Origin: Notospermus geniculatus
Taxonomy: Eukaryota; Nemertea; Pilidiophora; Heteronemertea; Lineidae
Length of the DNA: 64,000 bases
Reading direction: 5' to 3'
Assembly (NCBI GenBank): GCA_002633025.1
Contig: NMRB01001034.1
Location: 135,213-199,212, forward strand
Positions 1 to 11,501 of this stretch are shown here, one piece after another (position 1 is the stretch's first letter; the number at the start of each line of letters is the position of its first letter). The notes under the pieces were generated by a model. It was not told where the DNA came from, did no database searches, and saw only the letters and a list, made by a program, of their open reading frames with translations. A program made the translations under genes and the position numbers.

Positions 1-244
1 TCCCCCCCCCCCCCCCCCCCCGTTTGGCAACTCTTGGATCTGCCACTGAATACTGTGCCTGTTTTAAACTACTGACGTGTCTAACGATGGTTCACTCTTA
101 GTGAGACTGACAGTACATGTAATTTCTGTTTATTTCTTTGAACACTAGGTGTCCCTGGTGTCGTTCTGAGTTGAGCATCTGTGGATACACATGGTGTCGT
201 AATCATGAAGATAATTTTCCTTGAATGCTGATTTGTGTTATCAG

Positions 245-346
245 GCAGAATTTTTAGATCCAGAACAATGGCTTCATGGTTGTGGAATCCATTTGAAGCC
301 TTTGTTAACCGGCGTTTTCGTATACCGTATACTTCTATGTAAAGGA
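245..346 (+). CDS. Weak candidate exon, unassigned
   Basis: An acceptor-like gatttgtgttatcag is followed by an open frame reading AEFLDPEQWLHGCGIHLKPL. It runs into a foldback element at about 347, so the true 3' boundary is not visible. It may be chance; nothing else in the first kilobase supports a gene. Confidence 0.14.
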
Positions 347-604
347 AGCCTAAAGCCTAGTTTATACTTCGACGCAAGACCATCGGCGTCCGACGCCCGA
401 TCAAATCTTGACGCCGACTTCGCCGAATTGATTCATAGTCCAGCGTACTTTAGTGACAGCGACCCGTTATGAAATGACTCAAGTAATTACAGCCTCGCGA
501 TCGGACGCCGACCAAATCGCACGACGGGCTCGGCGTCGACCGCAAGATCGCGCGTTGGTCGCCAGCGATGGTCGTGCGTCGAAGTATAAACTAGGCTTAA
601 GCCC
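347..604. mobile_element. Foldback/MITE element
   Basis: Terminal inverted repeats: cctagtttatacttcgacgc at the left and gcgtcgaagtataaactagg at the right, with an outer gcctaaa / ttaagcc. The interior is rich in cgacgcc / ggcgtc units that pair across the centre. Confidence 0.65.
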
Positions 605-901
605 TGCAGACCCCCTTTATATATAAGCACTTCCAAAAGATCGTACGAAAAAACTGACCATACGGCGTGCCTGAGTACCATCGCCTGATGATCTGGGATG
701 AAACCCATCAGCTTCCGAGCATGACTTCACTTTCATTAACAAGACCGCGAACTCATTAAGATGTTGCTCAAGCTCGTTAAGACGCTGCTCTCTTAACGAC
801 GCTCCATAAACACCGAGAACTAATTTTCTATCCTGTCTTAGTCATCGAGAGATGGGCCATTGAGTTTAGGATCCCGTAGCGAGCTGATCTCAAATGAAAT
901 A

Positions 902-1080
902 AAACATAGGGAGCAGAGAATGAAAAAAGAAATTCTTACTTGTTGCTGCTGAGATGTCAAGTGCTGTTCTGGAGCCAGAGGTGCTGTTCTGNAAACATAG
1001 GGAGCAGAGAATGAAAAAAGAAATTCTTACTTGTTGCTGCTGAGAATGTCAAGTGCTGTTCTGGAGCCTGAGGTGCTGTT
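902..1080 (+). repeat. Short direct repeat around a single N
   Basis: 902-991 and 993-1080 repeat aaacatagggagcagagaat through gtgctgttctgg with one indel, separated by one N at 992. This looks like a contig join rather than biology. Confidence 0.7.
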
Positions 1081-1152
1081 CTGGAGGCTGAGGTGCTGTT
1101 CTGGAGCCTGAGGTGCTGTTCTGGAGCCTGAGGTGCTGTTCTGGAGCCTGAG
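1052..1152 (+). repeat. 20-bp tandem repeat, about 5 units
   Basis: Unit gtgctgttctggagcctgag, with small variants. Confidence 0.85.
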
Positions 1153-2582
1153 TAGAAGAGGTTTTTTCATACAACAGTACGAAACCAACCGAAGCCGACA
1201 CACAGTGATCCAAGGGCCCGGGGACTTTATTCACAAAACTGTTGTAACTTTACGGAGTACCCAGACTATTGGTCATTTGCGATTGTTCACTATCAGCCTG
1301 ACAAGGATTTGTGTGCATGCCCTTAAAGTAAGGGGGGGGGGCTTTGTGTACAAGGTACCAGGCCCACTAAACACCCTAACTCTTGATATCCAACGATTGT
1401 CTTCAGGATTGGCTGAAAATCACATCTTGCAGCAATTCGATTTCAAAATTTTCTTGGGAATTCCCCCTCCCCTTGGCAACAACCTTCACAACCACCTGCG
1501 ACGGCCATCCTAAAACCCCCTGTAAAAAATTCACCGAGTAACACTCTTTCTTATGAACAGAACTTGTTATAGTCAGTTTTGAACTTTGTATTGGACACTG
1601 AAAAATCATATTGCCAGTTTTCCTAAAAACCCTTTTTAAAGGGAGCAATTGGAATGTGAGTACTCCAATCTCAGAACCGAAACAGTTTTATGTTATGCAA
1701 GGAGCGAAAGAGTTAATACTTCAAATTAGCGGCCCCTTTCCATTACAAGATCTTTAACTCGTGTCAGCTGATTACCAATACGAAATGAACATGCGACGTT
1801 TTTTCCCCATAAGGTGCAAAAGAAGCCAAGCGAGGAATATGCGCCAAAAAAGCTTTCCGTAAGAAAACGTGACTCACCGCTAATGATCGCTTACCAGACT
1901 CGGCGTCGCCGATGCTCACCAGAATACACGAACGGCCTTTAATCAGGCAGTCGTGATCAAATCGGATTTACGATGAGCGCACAGGATGATTATCAATACG
2001 GATCGGTGGGTGAGCGTGTCTTCGTGCCAGGATTGAGACGTCCTTGTTACTTTGATGTGATAAGACACTTGTGTATTTACTTTCTCTGATGTTGGCCTAT
2101 GGAATTTACATAAGAAATTGACATGGTACTTTGATGGTTAGGACGACATCTTCCTTTAAGTTGATCTGGATGGTGCTAGCCAGTCTGTGTTTGTATTTCT
2201 TTTAACACCCAACATGCCCAACTTTTGTAAGCTTTAGCGGTCCACATGTAAAGCCTTGTTCACACTGGCGGCTCAGTGCGACGCGGTGTGATGCGAAATT
2301 TTTCTGTTAATTAGCCTATAGAGCTTTTGCAGTGGCTCATTATGACGTCACTTTTGACCCAGTCCACCATGCTGACGTCGACGACAAAGTGCGCCACGTG
2401 TAGACCGCGTCATGGTTTGAAGTTGCCAAAATTCCAACTTCTATGTGGAAACCTAAACCTTGCGAGCCAGATCACAGTTATGGTATTTGGCGCTCCTGAA
2501 AAATGTAAAAATTTCAGATTCTGAACTGCATTTTCACCATTGGCTTGGTCCTTTTTGGAGTCAAATTGAGAGTGACCGCAAT

Positions 2583-2732
2583 TTAAAGGAGGTCGGCAAA
2601 CTAGTTTTATTCCTTCGTGAAGGTGGCAGCACCAGTAGCGGCCCGTGATCGTTAGACTTGTGCCCGGTCCAATACAACTCACTCAGCCACTCACTGGTTC
2701 TCTATCCACGCTGTGCTGCCACCTATTATTAT
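2583..2732. mobile_element. Family C deletion derivative
   Basis: tttaaaggaggtcggcaaac joins the left tip directly to the interior (gaaggtggcagcaccagtag), and the right arm is missing after gtgctgccacctatt. Confidence 0.6.
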
Positions 2733-2785
2733 GCCCCCGCTCAACGAAGTTGAGATGGGGGCATTATGTTCTCAGTTGGTTTCCG

Positions 2786-2788
2786 CGT

Positions 2789-2819
<31 letters not shown>

Positions 2820-2820
2820 A
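2786..2820 (+). repeat. (CCG)n microsatellite
   Basis: About eleven gcc/ccg units between ccgcgt and gcatcc. Confidence 0.9.
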
Positions 2821-3487
2821 TCCTATTCCGGGCTATAACTCAAGAACGGGTTGTCGGATTGATCTCATATTTCTGTGGTGTAACCGGGTGGATCAGAGAG
2901 GCATCCCTAAGCACCCTGTGAGTACTCCAATCTCAGAACCGAAACAGTTTTATGTTATGCAAGGAGCGAAAGAGTTAATACTTCAAATTAGTGGCCCCTT
3001 TCCATTACAAGATCTTTTAACTCGTGTCAGCTGATTACCAATACGAAATGAACATGCAACGTTTTTTCCCCATAAGGTGCAAAAGAAGCCAAGCGAGGAA
3101 TATGCGCCAAAAAAGCTTTCCGTAAGAACGTGACTCACCGCTAATGATCGCTTACCAGACTCGGCGTCGCCGATGCTCACCAGAATACACGAACGGCCTT
3201 TAATCAGGCAGTCGTGATCAAATCGGATTTACGATGAGCGCACAGGATGATTATCAATACGGATCGGTGGGTGAGCGTGTCTTCGTGCCGGGATTGAGAC
3301 GTCCTTGTCGTTTGATGTGATAAGACACTTGTGTATTTACTTTCTCTGATGTTGGCCTATGGAATTTACATAAGAAATTGACATGGTACTTTGATGGTTA
3401 TGACGACATCTTCCTTTAAGTTGATCTGGATGGTGCTAGCCAGTCTGTGTTTGTATTTCTTTTAACACCCAACTTTTGTAAGCTTCA

Positions 3488-3765
3488 GCGTTTATAGTCT
3501 GATATCAACAACGATGGAGGTATCATCCGACTTTACACTTTAACCCCAGTCTATCCTGAAACCTTTCAGTAGAACTCAGATGAGCTGCTCACTCAGCACT
3601 ACAATCCGAGCATTTCCGACCGGTACCCATTTATACACCTGGGTGGAGAGAGGCCGGTGAGGTAAAGAGACTTGCCCAAAGTCTCACGCCCAGTGGGATT
3701 CGAACCCGGGACCCTCTGACTGTTAGTCGGAGACCCGAAACACTACCGTGGCTCCCCATGCTACA
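3488..3765 (-). mobile_element. SINE-1 copy (tRNA-derived)
   Basis: tRNA-like head at the right end (reverse complement of ggattcgaacccgggacc plus an A-box-like region near 3735), body with gggtggagagaggccggtgagg and acccatttatacacctggg, and a tail with ttatagtctgatatc. The same sequence recurs at 23700, 28957 and 29758, which defines the family. Confidence 0.75.
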
Positions 3766-4726
3766 CTCAAACTCAAGGTACGAGGCGTGCAACTTGACTC
3801 CTGAGTCGGCGCCAGGCATCTTTTCCAAACAAGGCCATCGACTGCGTCTTTAGCCTTGTCCAAATCATGTCTTCTTTTGCGTTAATGCATAAATTATAAA
3901 TGAATCTGACGCCAACTTGACCCCGCCTCCGAGCCAATCACAACTCGTGGAGCAACTCGCCGTTCGGTTNGGTTCCCCGCCGAAAAGGCACGGAATGTGA
4001 CAGGGTCAGAAGAGGTGCGACGTAGGAGATGCGTCTGAATGACCCTGTTTCGAGAGGATGACGTGCCAACCACTAGGCCATAAGGATTTCCTCCATTGCC
4101 GGTGGGTTTAAACGACGCTGCCGCAACACGCTTTCTGATTGGCTAAGATTTGTGTACAAAATGCACACTGTATATTCTTAATGGCGGCAGACTCCCAGCG
4201 GGATTCCCTGAATTGGGCAGCTAACGCCATCTAGTGGTACTACTTGGAGGATCGCATCAACTGAAGCAGTTTCAGAGCATGGGCAACGTAGTGGGTAGCG
4301 TTTTGAAACTGCGGGCGAAGTTTTAAACCTGGTGCACAGACCAAAAATGAGGCGGGGAGCTGAATGATCGAGTTAACCTGGATAAATCTGCAACAGGTTT
4401 CATAGTGTTAACTTGGATCAAAACATTCCCATACTGCTTTGGGAACATGATCAAAGTGACATATATGAACATTCCAGAAGGGAAAAAAATTCTCGCCTTC
4501 AAAGTTGTAATCATGGATTTATATTTCAGGCCCGCGGCGTGCAAGTTTTTTTTCGCGGCCTCAGACTGATATGAAGTCGAGACTATGCTAATTGATACAG
4601 TCGATTTCATGAGAGTTTTGAAAATATAAACGTTACAGAGCTCGCTGTGAATCATTATGTTTCAGCGATGCAGTATTTTGTGGTTAGCTGACGCCCTGCT
4701 TTTTTCTCAGTGGCTGAAAATGCCCT

Positions 4727-4882
4727 CGGCAATTATTCCACCAAAAATAACAACATTATTTTAGAGTAGTCAGTAGCTGAATAAATGTTGTTGTGCATTC
4801 GCAGTTTTATAAGGTCATAGAGACCTGGGCAATTATTCCACCAAAAATAACAACAGTATTTTAGAGTAGTAAGTAGCTGGAC
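4727..4882 (+). repeat. Direct repeat of about 50 bp, spaced 102
   Basis: ctgggcaattattccaccaa ... ttttagagtagt occurs at 4727 region and again at 4829 region. Confidence 0.75.
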
Positions 4883-4904
4883 AGAAAGTAGTGCATGCGA
4901 CAGG

Positions 4905-5010
4905 CGTGAAGATCAGAGATGCCCCATACAGCCCGGACCGGATTCGAATCCGGGACCTGCCGCTTGCTAAGAGGATGTGATAACCAGACGGCTATCAGGA
5001 CTCTTCAATC
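4905..5010 (-). mobile_element. SINE-2 head fragment
   Basis: Only the tRNA-like part survives: on the + strand ggattcgaatccgggacc and gcttgctaagaggatgtgat. It could be mistaken for a tRNA gene, but lacks a foldable acceptor stem and matches the SINE-2 head. Confidence 0.6.
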
Positions 5011-5627
5011 CGTGCCTGTCTCCGCCGCCAGTAATAAAGATAGATAGCGTAATTTCCTGTGACAATACTCAAAATCTTCGCAAAATCATTTATGATGGGA
5101 GCTCAGTCGCCGATTGTTGTTAAGTGTTTTGAACAAGGTTACAAAGTGACTCATAAAAATGACACAATAGAAACATCAAACACTCGGCAAAAATTTCATG
5201 TTTTCCATCGCCACGCATTTATTTTGTAGAAGTTCAGTGTTGCATCGAAATTCTGACTCATCTTCCTTGACCTCTTAATTAAGTTTTCAGGAAGCGGCCG
5301 CACAATATCAAAATCACTCCAACAATCTTTGCAATTCATACAGTCCACTTGTTAGATATTAGAGCCGTATTTATTTAGATGAATTTCCCGGCGTATTTTT
5401 GGAGAGATATTGTAAAAATCTGTCGGCGATTCTCAATGTTTGATCAGAAAGCTCTTAGTATTATGTCGTGTGAGAATGAGATAGTCCGCTTTTTCTGCGC
5501 AGATTTGATAAGTTCGCATTGTGTGGTATGGATTTTGAGTAATCTTTCGATGTGGTGAGTCAAAATACTCCAAACAATGAACAAGGGCTTCCCAGTCTTG
5601 CTAGTAGAATAATTATGTGCATTGGCT

Positions 5628-5822
5628 CTAGGACAATTCGTCCCCGGACAGTACTTCCCCGGACAATTCGTCCCCAGACAATTCGTCCCCAGACAATACG
5701 TCCCCCGACAATTCGCCCCCAGACAATTTGTGCGCTGGACAATTCGTCCCCAGACATTTTGTCCTGGACAATTCGTCCCATAGGATAATTCCTCCCATGG
5801 ACAATTTGTCCCCGGACAATCA
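5628..5822 (+). repeat. 16-18-bp degenerate tandem repeat
   Basis: Unit near ggacaattcgtccccaga, about eleven copies. Related units occur at 5985-6050 and 10190-10272. Open frames on both strands are a by-product. Confidence 0.85.
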
Positions 5823-5984
5823 GAGCAGTCATCCCCGTGTATTGCCAAAAGACGGCAGCAAAAGTTCCAGTGGACCTATCCACGTGATTGGTGCTCGATC
5901 TAGAATGAATGGGTCCACTATATGCATTGAATTGGGCCGTAGTGACACCTATTGGTCAACTTACTGACAGCTCGTATTCATCCC

Positions 5985-6050
5985 GAGACAATTTGTTCCT
6001 GGACAGTTCGTCTCATATTACAATTCGTACCTTAGGACAATTTGTCCTCG
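5985..6050 (+). repeat. Outlying units of the gacaattcgtccc repeat
   Basis: gagacaatttgttcctgg and gacagttcgtctc units, more degenerate than the main block 160 bases upstream. Confidence 0.6.
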
Positions 6051-6069
6051 CTGAATGAGGAACCCGCGT

Positions 6070-6275
6070 GCCGTTTATCCCGACAGGTCGGCGCAGCGAT
6101 CGATGTGACCGAACCGACGTCATTGACGTCGTTTTATGTGCTGACGTTGCGTCATGAAAAAATCTGCTGTACATTTTTCTACAGGAAAAAATGAGATAAA
6201 GACGTTGCTGTTATCGCCATCCTACCTCTTTATTTTAAGGAAAAAAGCAAAGGAATTTTTAGAAATTTTCATCCG
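6070..6275 (+). repeat. Dispersed repeat, copy 1
   Basis: ctgctgtacatttttctacag and gagataaagacgttgctgtt match 22334-22548 over about 200 bases with substitutions. No terminal repeats are visible. Confidence 0.6.
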
Positions 6276-6597
6276 AGGCACCGGCAGTCAACAAAAAACG
6301 GCAACATCGTGGCCCTTTAATTATACTGGGGCGAAACGTATCCTTGAACAAACTACAACTACTCCAGGAAGTGATGATTTTCTACAGAGAACGAAGCACC
6401 AGGCTCAAGGAACCATCAATCTCTCAACGCACGAGTTCGGCGCCACGTCCAACACAGATGTCGTCATCTGTCCTTGCGAATATCGTTTCATTTGCAAATG
6501 GCCGACCACGGATCATTACGAATGATTATAAAATTGATCTGGTTTCATGCGATGATTTTCTGGTGAGAGTTCAACACGTCCGTGCTGAGAAATCAAT

Positions 6598-6850
6598 TNA
6601 CTTGCAGTCGTCTAAATGGACTCTGTTGCCCTTTCTTGCACTTGCAGTCATCTATAAATGGCCTCTATTGCCCTTTCTTGCACTTGCTGTCGTCTAAATG
6701 GCCTCTGTTGCCTTTTCTTGTCTAAATGGCCTCTGTTGCCTGTCTTGCACTTGCATTTGTCTAAATGGCCTTGCCCTTTCTTGCACTTGCTGTCGTTTAA
6801 ACATGCTAAATGGCCTCTACCACTCATCGAGCTGGCGTATTTGCAGTGCT
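6598..6850 (+). repeat. Degenerate tandem repeat
   Basis: Units of about 40 bases with ctaaatggcctctgttgcc and ctttcttgcacttgc, varying in length. Confidence 0.7.
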
Positions 6851-7628
6851 AAATATCAGCCTGCTCTTTTATGATCATGTTAGCAGCATGCTCTCATGAA
6901 ACAGCTAACTGCATTCACCGACATTCTAAATATCAATATACTACGAGCAAACTTCTACCAGCCAATCAGAAAAGGACATCAAGTACGCGAAGTGACAAAA
7001 ACGAAATCACTCAAGTGGACGAAATTATTTCGTGCTGCATCAAGTATATTTTCAAGATGCCCTGGTTTTCATCAGCGGGTGAGCAACAGGCAATTTGGCA
7101 ACTTGACACGCATTGATTTTTGGCGTCGAAAAAAAAATACAAACAGAACGCATGTCAAATGGATAAAGTGCATGCAGAAATCTATCCGAAATTCTCCCTT
7201 GCATTTCCATGACAAAAGACGAAGTCAACTCCGGCAGTATTTTTCTGGTATTTCTGGTAATTTACCCTACGATTTGACAATTACTGCGGATGACTAATGC
7301 ACTTCACGTGCTCCACGCTTCCTTCGGCTTTCAGGGTTCGACTTTTCGCCCGCGAAATTGTGGAAAATGTGTTCGAGTGTCGATGCTGTGAATAGGGCAG
7401 ATGGTAGCTGTGCAAACACGGTGCTCTTTTTGACTTGTTGATTTGTGGTGAAGTTCTGAGAGATGTGGGTTGAATTTTTTTAAACCCCATTTTTCCCCAG
7501 GACTTTATATTCCCTGAAATTGATGTTGTTAAAAGTCATTGCCCAAATTTAATAAGGATGCCCAATTTAACAAAAATATTTCAAAAAATAATTGACCCCA
7601 TTGACATTTGTCTTGCCTCTTGGTCCAG

Positions 7629-7801
7629 AGACCGACGCTGTAGACTTATGTGCCACTGCGCTCCACCTCCCCATTTTAAAACAAGCTGAACTCACTCGTT
7701 ACCTGTTGTCATTACCTGTCAAAGATCTTCCTGAACTTCTCCGATCCTCACGAAAGACGAGATACGTCCTAACACCATGTTTCAACAAACCAGTAGCATG
7801 A
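7629..7801 (+). CDS. Possible orphan terminal exon, unassigned
   Basis: A pyrimidine-rich acceptor (ttgtcttgcctcttggtccag) precedes an open stretch encoding DAVDLCATALHLPILKQAEL and then RYLLSLPVKDLPELL, ending FNKPVA and TGA. Leu spacing suggests amphipathic helices, unlike the chance ORFs around it. It would be a phase-1 terminal exon. No AATAAA is seen nearby, no further exon was linked to it, and I do not recognise the family. Confidence 0.28.
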
Positions 7802-8159
7802 TGCCTTGACTAGCTACTCAATCCACAGGCTAACACCCATGGCGTGAACCTCGCTCACTCTTGAGGTATACTTGATGAAAATCCAAGGTGTGGACTAACA
7901 TGTGTGGAGTTATCTTTTCGCGAGCTTTGAAGAGATTTTTGTCGCAGACTGTTCGGCGCCCGAGTTTGATAATGATTCTCAAAGATAGGAAAAATTCTAC
8001 TTTTATTGATGGACGGCTTACAATCTTTCACTCCACCATGTCCGCAGTCTAATTTCTCCATCGCCATGTCAAACCATGCCATTTACGCAGTCTTGCTAAA
8101 CTTGAAAGTCGTTAGCGAAAGCAACGCCTGCTGTTGTATTGTATTTGATTCGTCCATCA

Positions 8160-8326
8160 GCAGCAGGCATGGATCGAAGGGGTGCACGCCCCCTTTCGGC
8201 CAACAAATCTGTAAAATTGACCGTGAAATACTGAAATTTGGAGCAAATCATTGAAATTCACCGCAGCCTTCCATGTTTCTAGCACAGTGCACCCCCTCTT
8301 TTCCGAAATCGTGGATCCGCCCCTGA
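8160..8326. mobile_element. GGATCC-type element, copy 1
   Basis: gcacgccccctttcggcc, ttggagcaaatcattgaaattc and cgtggatccgcccct. Inverted copies at 59703 and 62165 show the same order. Confidence 0.65.
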
Positions 8327-8601
8327 TCAGGGCTGAAGCCAAAGTACTATTGGCCCGGTTAAGTGTGGAAAAGGCCATCTCTAGCTACTTGTGTTCCTCA
8401 TTTGGACGGGTGCATTCCAGCAAGTTCGAAGGGTGTGTATACATCGACCGTTTCTGGTAACTGATCAGTTGCCTCTAGCATGTCTAGTTCCAGCTAGAAC
8501 CTCCCAGTCGCTGGGTAGCTCAGTCGTAACTAGTTGTATCCAGTTGCAAGTGCGATGTACGCCTGGCTTAAAGAACACCAGCCATACCCAGAAGTCGAGA
8601 G

Positions 8602-8814
8602 ATGCCTATTGTCACCCGAGGGCAAATTTCTGAAGAAGTGTCAAACATGCTGCAACCCACAAATGTCTCCACACTCACTTTGTCAATATCTAAAGATGGA
8701 GTGACTAACAGTCATAGCCATGGCGGCACCATTACTACTGATCTTACTGATAACAGATCTGAAGATGGCGGTTTCTGCCGCCTTGGCATCAAAGATGACT
8801 TCCTTGTCGGGTGA
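8602..8814 (+). CDS. Weak candidate ORF, unassigned
   Basis: A 70-codon ATG-initiated frame with Thr/Ser-rich content (VSTLTLSISKDGVTNSHSHG) and TGA. It lies outside the repeats I can define and has a protein-like composition, but has no clear splice sites, homology or poly(A) signal. Confidence 0.14.
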   Translation: MPIVTRGQISEEVSNMLQPTNVSTLTLSISKDGVTNSHSHGGTITTDLTDNRSEDGGFCRLGIKDDFLVG

Positions 8815-9234
8815 TCTGCATCAAATCAAAACATGGAGGAATGTTGGAAAAATAGAGAGTGGGGAATTGTTGAAATGATTTGACGGCAATTTTTTGACAT
8901 GTCGGTGTGAAAAGAGCATTGAGGTATATTTAACTTGACACTGGACATCTTTCTGTGTTTAAGTGTGACCCGTGACCCGATGGAAACATTGGCGCCTGTC
9001 ACTGTGTGATTCCGTGTTCAATTTCCGGTTGGACCACTTCTTCATTTGATTGAAAGGGCAACCGGTTTCGATAGTAAACAGAAAGTCGTCTCCGAATTTC
9101 ACAAGTTTTTGACCCCAACCAGGGTCTTCCTCAGGCTTGGGGTCGAAAATTTGCGAATTTTTAAAGATGGCCTCTTCCATACTTACTGGGGCCAACAATG
9201 GTACCGGTATGGCTTCAACCGTGATGGAAAAAGC

Positions 9235-9486
9235 CAATAGACCATTCTCAAATTGACATACATGTAAACGAAAAAAATCTGCGCACTTCCGCTGAAATCT
9301 CAACCACAACCTCGGTCTGAAACTGAATGACGTAACGCAGACAACTGCACGACAGTGACGTTGAAGACGTGTCAGACTCGACCATTGTTGAATTATTGAT
9401 GGCGTCACGTCAGCCGGTTTCAGTTGAGGTTCTGGTTGAAATTTCGGCGGAAGTGCGCAGATCTGCGAATTTGAGCATCGTCTATA
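9235..9486. mobile_element. Foldback family A, copy 1
   Basis: Ends aatagaccattctcaaatt and aatttgagcatcgtctat are inverted repeats; inside, gcgcacttccgctgaaatc pairs with gaaatttcggcggaagtgcg. Five copies of about 245 bp occur in the window. Confidence 0.7.
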
Positions 9487-9775
9487 CAATACAACACCGA
9501 TATCATCTGAAACCACAAAGATGTTGCCGAAATTTTCTAAGATTACTCACTCCCTCAATCATCACTATTCACCCCAGTAGCACAATCTCGCGCCTTCCTG
9601 GCGTCAGTCGACATTACCTTCTTTCAATGCCGTGAGTCAGGGGAATGATAGATTTGAACCCCGGGGGTCGGGAATACATCCTAATCAGACTGATGGTAGA
9701 TAGCATAATATCTATGTCATGTATGTTCCATAAAGCTCCACGGGCAGTTGTATCTGCAAATAAAGACGTTTTGTA

Positions 9776-10021
9776 TGGACATTATGAAATTGACGTAAAC
9801 GACAAAGATCTTCGCACTTCTGCCGAAATCTCAACCACAACCTCGGGTCTGAAACAAATGACGTGACGCTGGCAACCCCACGACAGTGACTTCGAAGACG
9901 ATGCATCAGAGTCGACCATTGCTGAATCATGGACTGCGTCATGTCACCGGGTTTCAGCTCGAGATTGTGGTTGCGGTTTCGGCGGAAGTGCGCTGATCTG
10001 CTAATTCGAGAATTGTCTATT
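9776..10021. mobile_element. Foldback family A, copy 2
   Basis: Inner arms cgcacttctgccgaaatc and gcggaagtgcgctgatctg pair as in copy 1; the left terminus is eroded. It lies 290 bases from copy 1. Confidence 0.68.
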
Positions 10022-10024
10022 GGA

Positions 10025-10190
10025 TTGGAATTTCTGTCAGGGCCGAAGCCACAACATTATTGGCCCTGGTGATGGAAGAGGCCATCTCATGCTGCTCATG
10101 TACTCCTCACTTGGATGGGGTCTTTTACTTGCCCTTGCAATGGTACAAGGTACAAGGCACCAGGGCTTACTGTCCCAGGCGGTTACAGGA
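10025..10190 (-). mobile_element. SINE-2 fragment
   Basis: tcagggccgaagccacaac, ttattggccctgg and cttggatggggtcttttac are all present in family order, but the tRNA-like head is replaced by the aattcgtccccgg tandem repeat. It begins within a few bases of a foldback element end at 10021. Confidence 0.65.
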
Positions 10191-10272
10191 AAATTCGTCC
10201 CCGGATAATTCGTCCCTGAGGAAAATTCGTCCCCGAGGAAAATTCGTCCCCGGAAAATTCGTCCCCGAGGAC
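10190..10272 (+). repeat. aattcgtccccgagg tandem repeat
   Basis: Four to five units of gaaaattcgtccccgagg; same family as the block at 5.6 kb, here fused to a SINE-2 fragment. Confidence 0.75.
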
Positions 10273-10274
10273 GA

Positions 10275-11255
10275 TGGCCGTGAAGAGCTAGGGATGGTCA
10301 GTTGCCAGTGCCACAGTTTTCAGAATCCCAACAGACCGAATATCACTGAGCATGAACAAGATCGCTGAAGCGTAAATGCAACCGATGACTTCACACGAAA
10401 ACTGTGAGAGAATAGTCAGTGTGTTTCCACAATTGAGCACTTATCTTGGCAGACACAGCATGAGAAAGCTAACATTGCTTCACATCATGTTTTTATGTTC
10501 AGATAACGGGCCTTGTTTTACAGCATATGATTTGTTTGTTCGTCTCATTGGAGCCAGAGTGCGTTTCAGACGGCACGTCGGTTTACGTAAGCTAACCAGC
10601 CTGTGCATCTTCCCTTATGTGCTGGGCAGGGGTTTTGCCAAAAACTGAAAGAAGGGGTACACCAGCTCGCGGGCTGCCACAGGTGCCCTTCAGTAGGTGG
10701 TGTGGGCCTCCCTCAGAAAAATTTTCCCGGCATTTGGGACAAAAATCTGCATTGCTCAGCAGACAAAAGGAGATACATACCCCTTTCTTCAGGCCATGGG
10801 GATTTGTGCCCCCTTTACCTCTGGCTGGCATGTTTCAAATGTGAGGGAATAAAAGGGAAGGGATCTTAAGCTGATACTACGGTATGGAGTCCACGACAGG
10901 CTACTGTCCACCTGTGTGGGGTCTTTTACTTGCCCTAGCATAGACACTCAGGTACAATGGACCACGGCTTTGAGTCTCATCCGACAGACACTTCTATTGG
11001 TTCACAGCTTTTTCTCATACATGTCCTGGCCGGGATTGAACCCACGCACTGACCCTGATAGAATTGAAAGCCAAGCATGTTAGACGCTCGACCACCAGGC
11101 CAATTAAACTAGCTGAGACGCACCAACAGCACAACCGAAAGTGTACACGGAAAAGGCAGTGCCGCCTCTATAAGAAAGGCAGGGCTCTATTTATCTATTT
11201 GTCCAAAACTCTGTGAAAACCACTCTGCTCGCTGCAAACCACGGCGGAATCCAGT
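10275..11255. other. No gene seen
   Basis: Unique-looking sequence with a short SINE-2 body fragment near 10915-10985 and a degraded tRNA-like SINE head at about 11030-11110 (ccgggattgaacccacgc, gaccaccaggcc). Open frames around 10592-10869 overlap on both strands and lack splice sites. Confidence 0.5.
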
Positions 11256-11256
11256 G

Positions 11257-11501
11257 TATAGACGATTCTCGAATTAGCAGATCTGTGCACTTCCACCAAA
11301 ATCTCAACCAGAACCTGGATCTGAAACTGGCTGACATGACACCATCCATGATCAGCAATGGTCGACTCTGACGCAACGTCGGTCGACGTCACTGTCGTGC
11401 GGTTGTCTGCGTCACATTCAGTTTCAGACCGAGGTTGTGGTTGAGATTTCGGCGGAAGTGCACAGATCTTTGTCGTTTACGTCAATTTGAGAACGCCTAT
11501 T
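11257..11501. mobile_element. Foldback family A, copy 3
   Basis: tatagacgattctcgaatt at the left and aatttgagaacgcctatt at the right; the inner arms around gcacttccaccaaaatctc and ttcggcggaagtgcacag are intact. Confidence 0.7.

Larger units (their letters stand above)
1657..3487 (+). repeat. Direct duplication of about 570 bp
   Basis: 1657-2231 and 2919-3487 are nearly identical, from gtgagtactccaatctcag to cccaacttttgtaagctt. Differences include a 2-base indel in gtaagaa(aa)cgtgac and a short insertion of catgcccaac in the left copy. Between them lie a family C fragment and a (ccg)n tract. Confidence 0.82.

Noticed and set aside
902-1080. 90-bp direct repeat as a biological duplication
   Set aside because: It is centred on a single N, which marks a contig join, so an assembly artefact is more likely.
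5444-5883. Cys/Gly/Asn-rich frames resembling a repeat protein (TNCLGTNCPG type)
   Set aside because: They are translations of the gacaattcgtcccc tandem repeat; equal openness in other frames.
6896-7297. A 133-codon + strand frame
   Set aside because: Basic, biased composition in A-rich DNA, no family resemblance, and no splice or poly(A) signals.
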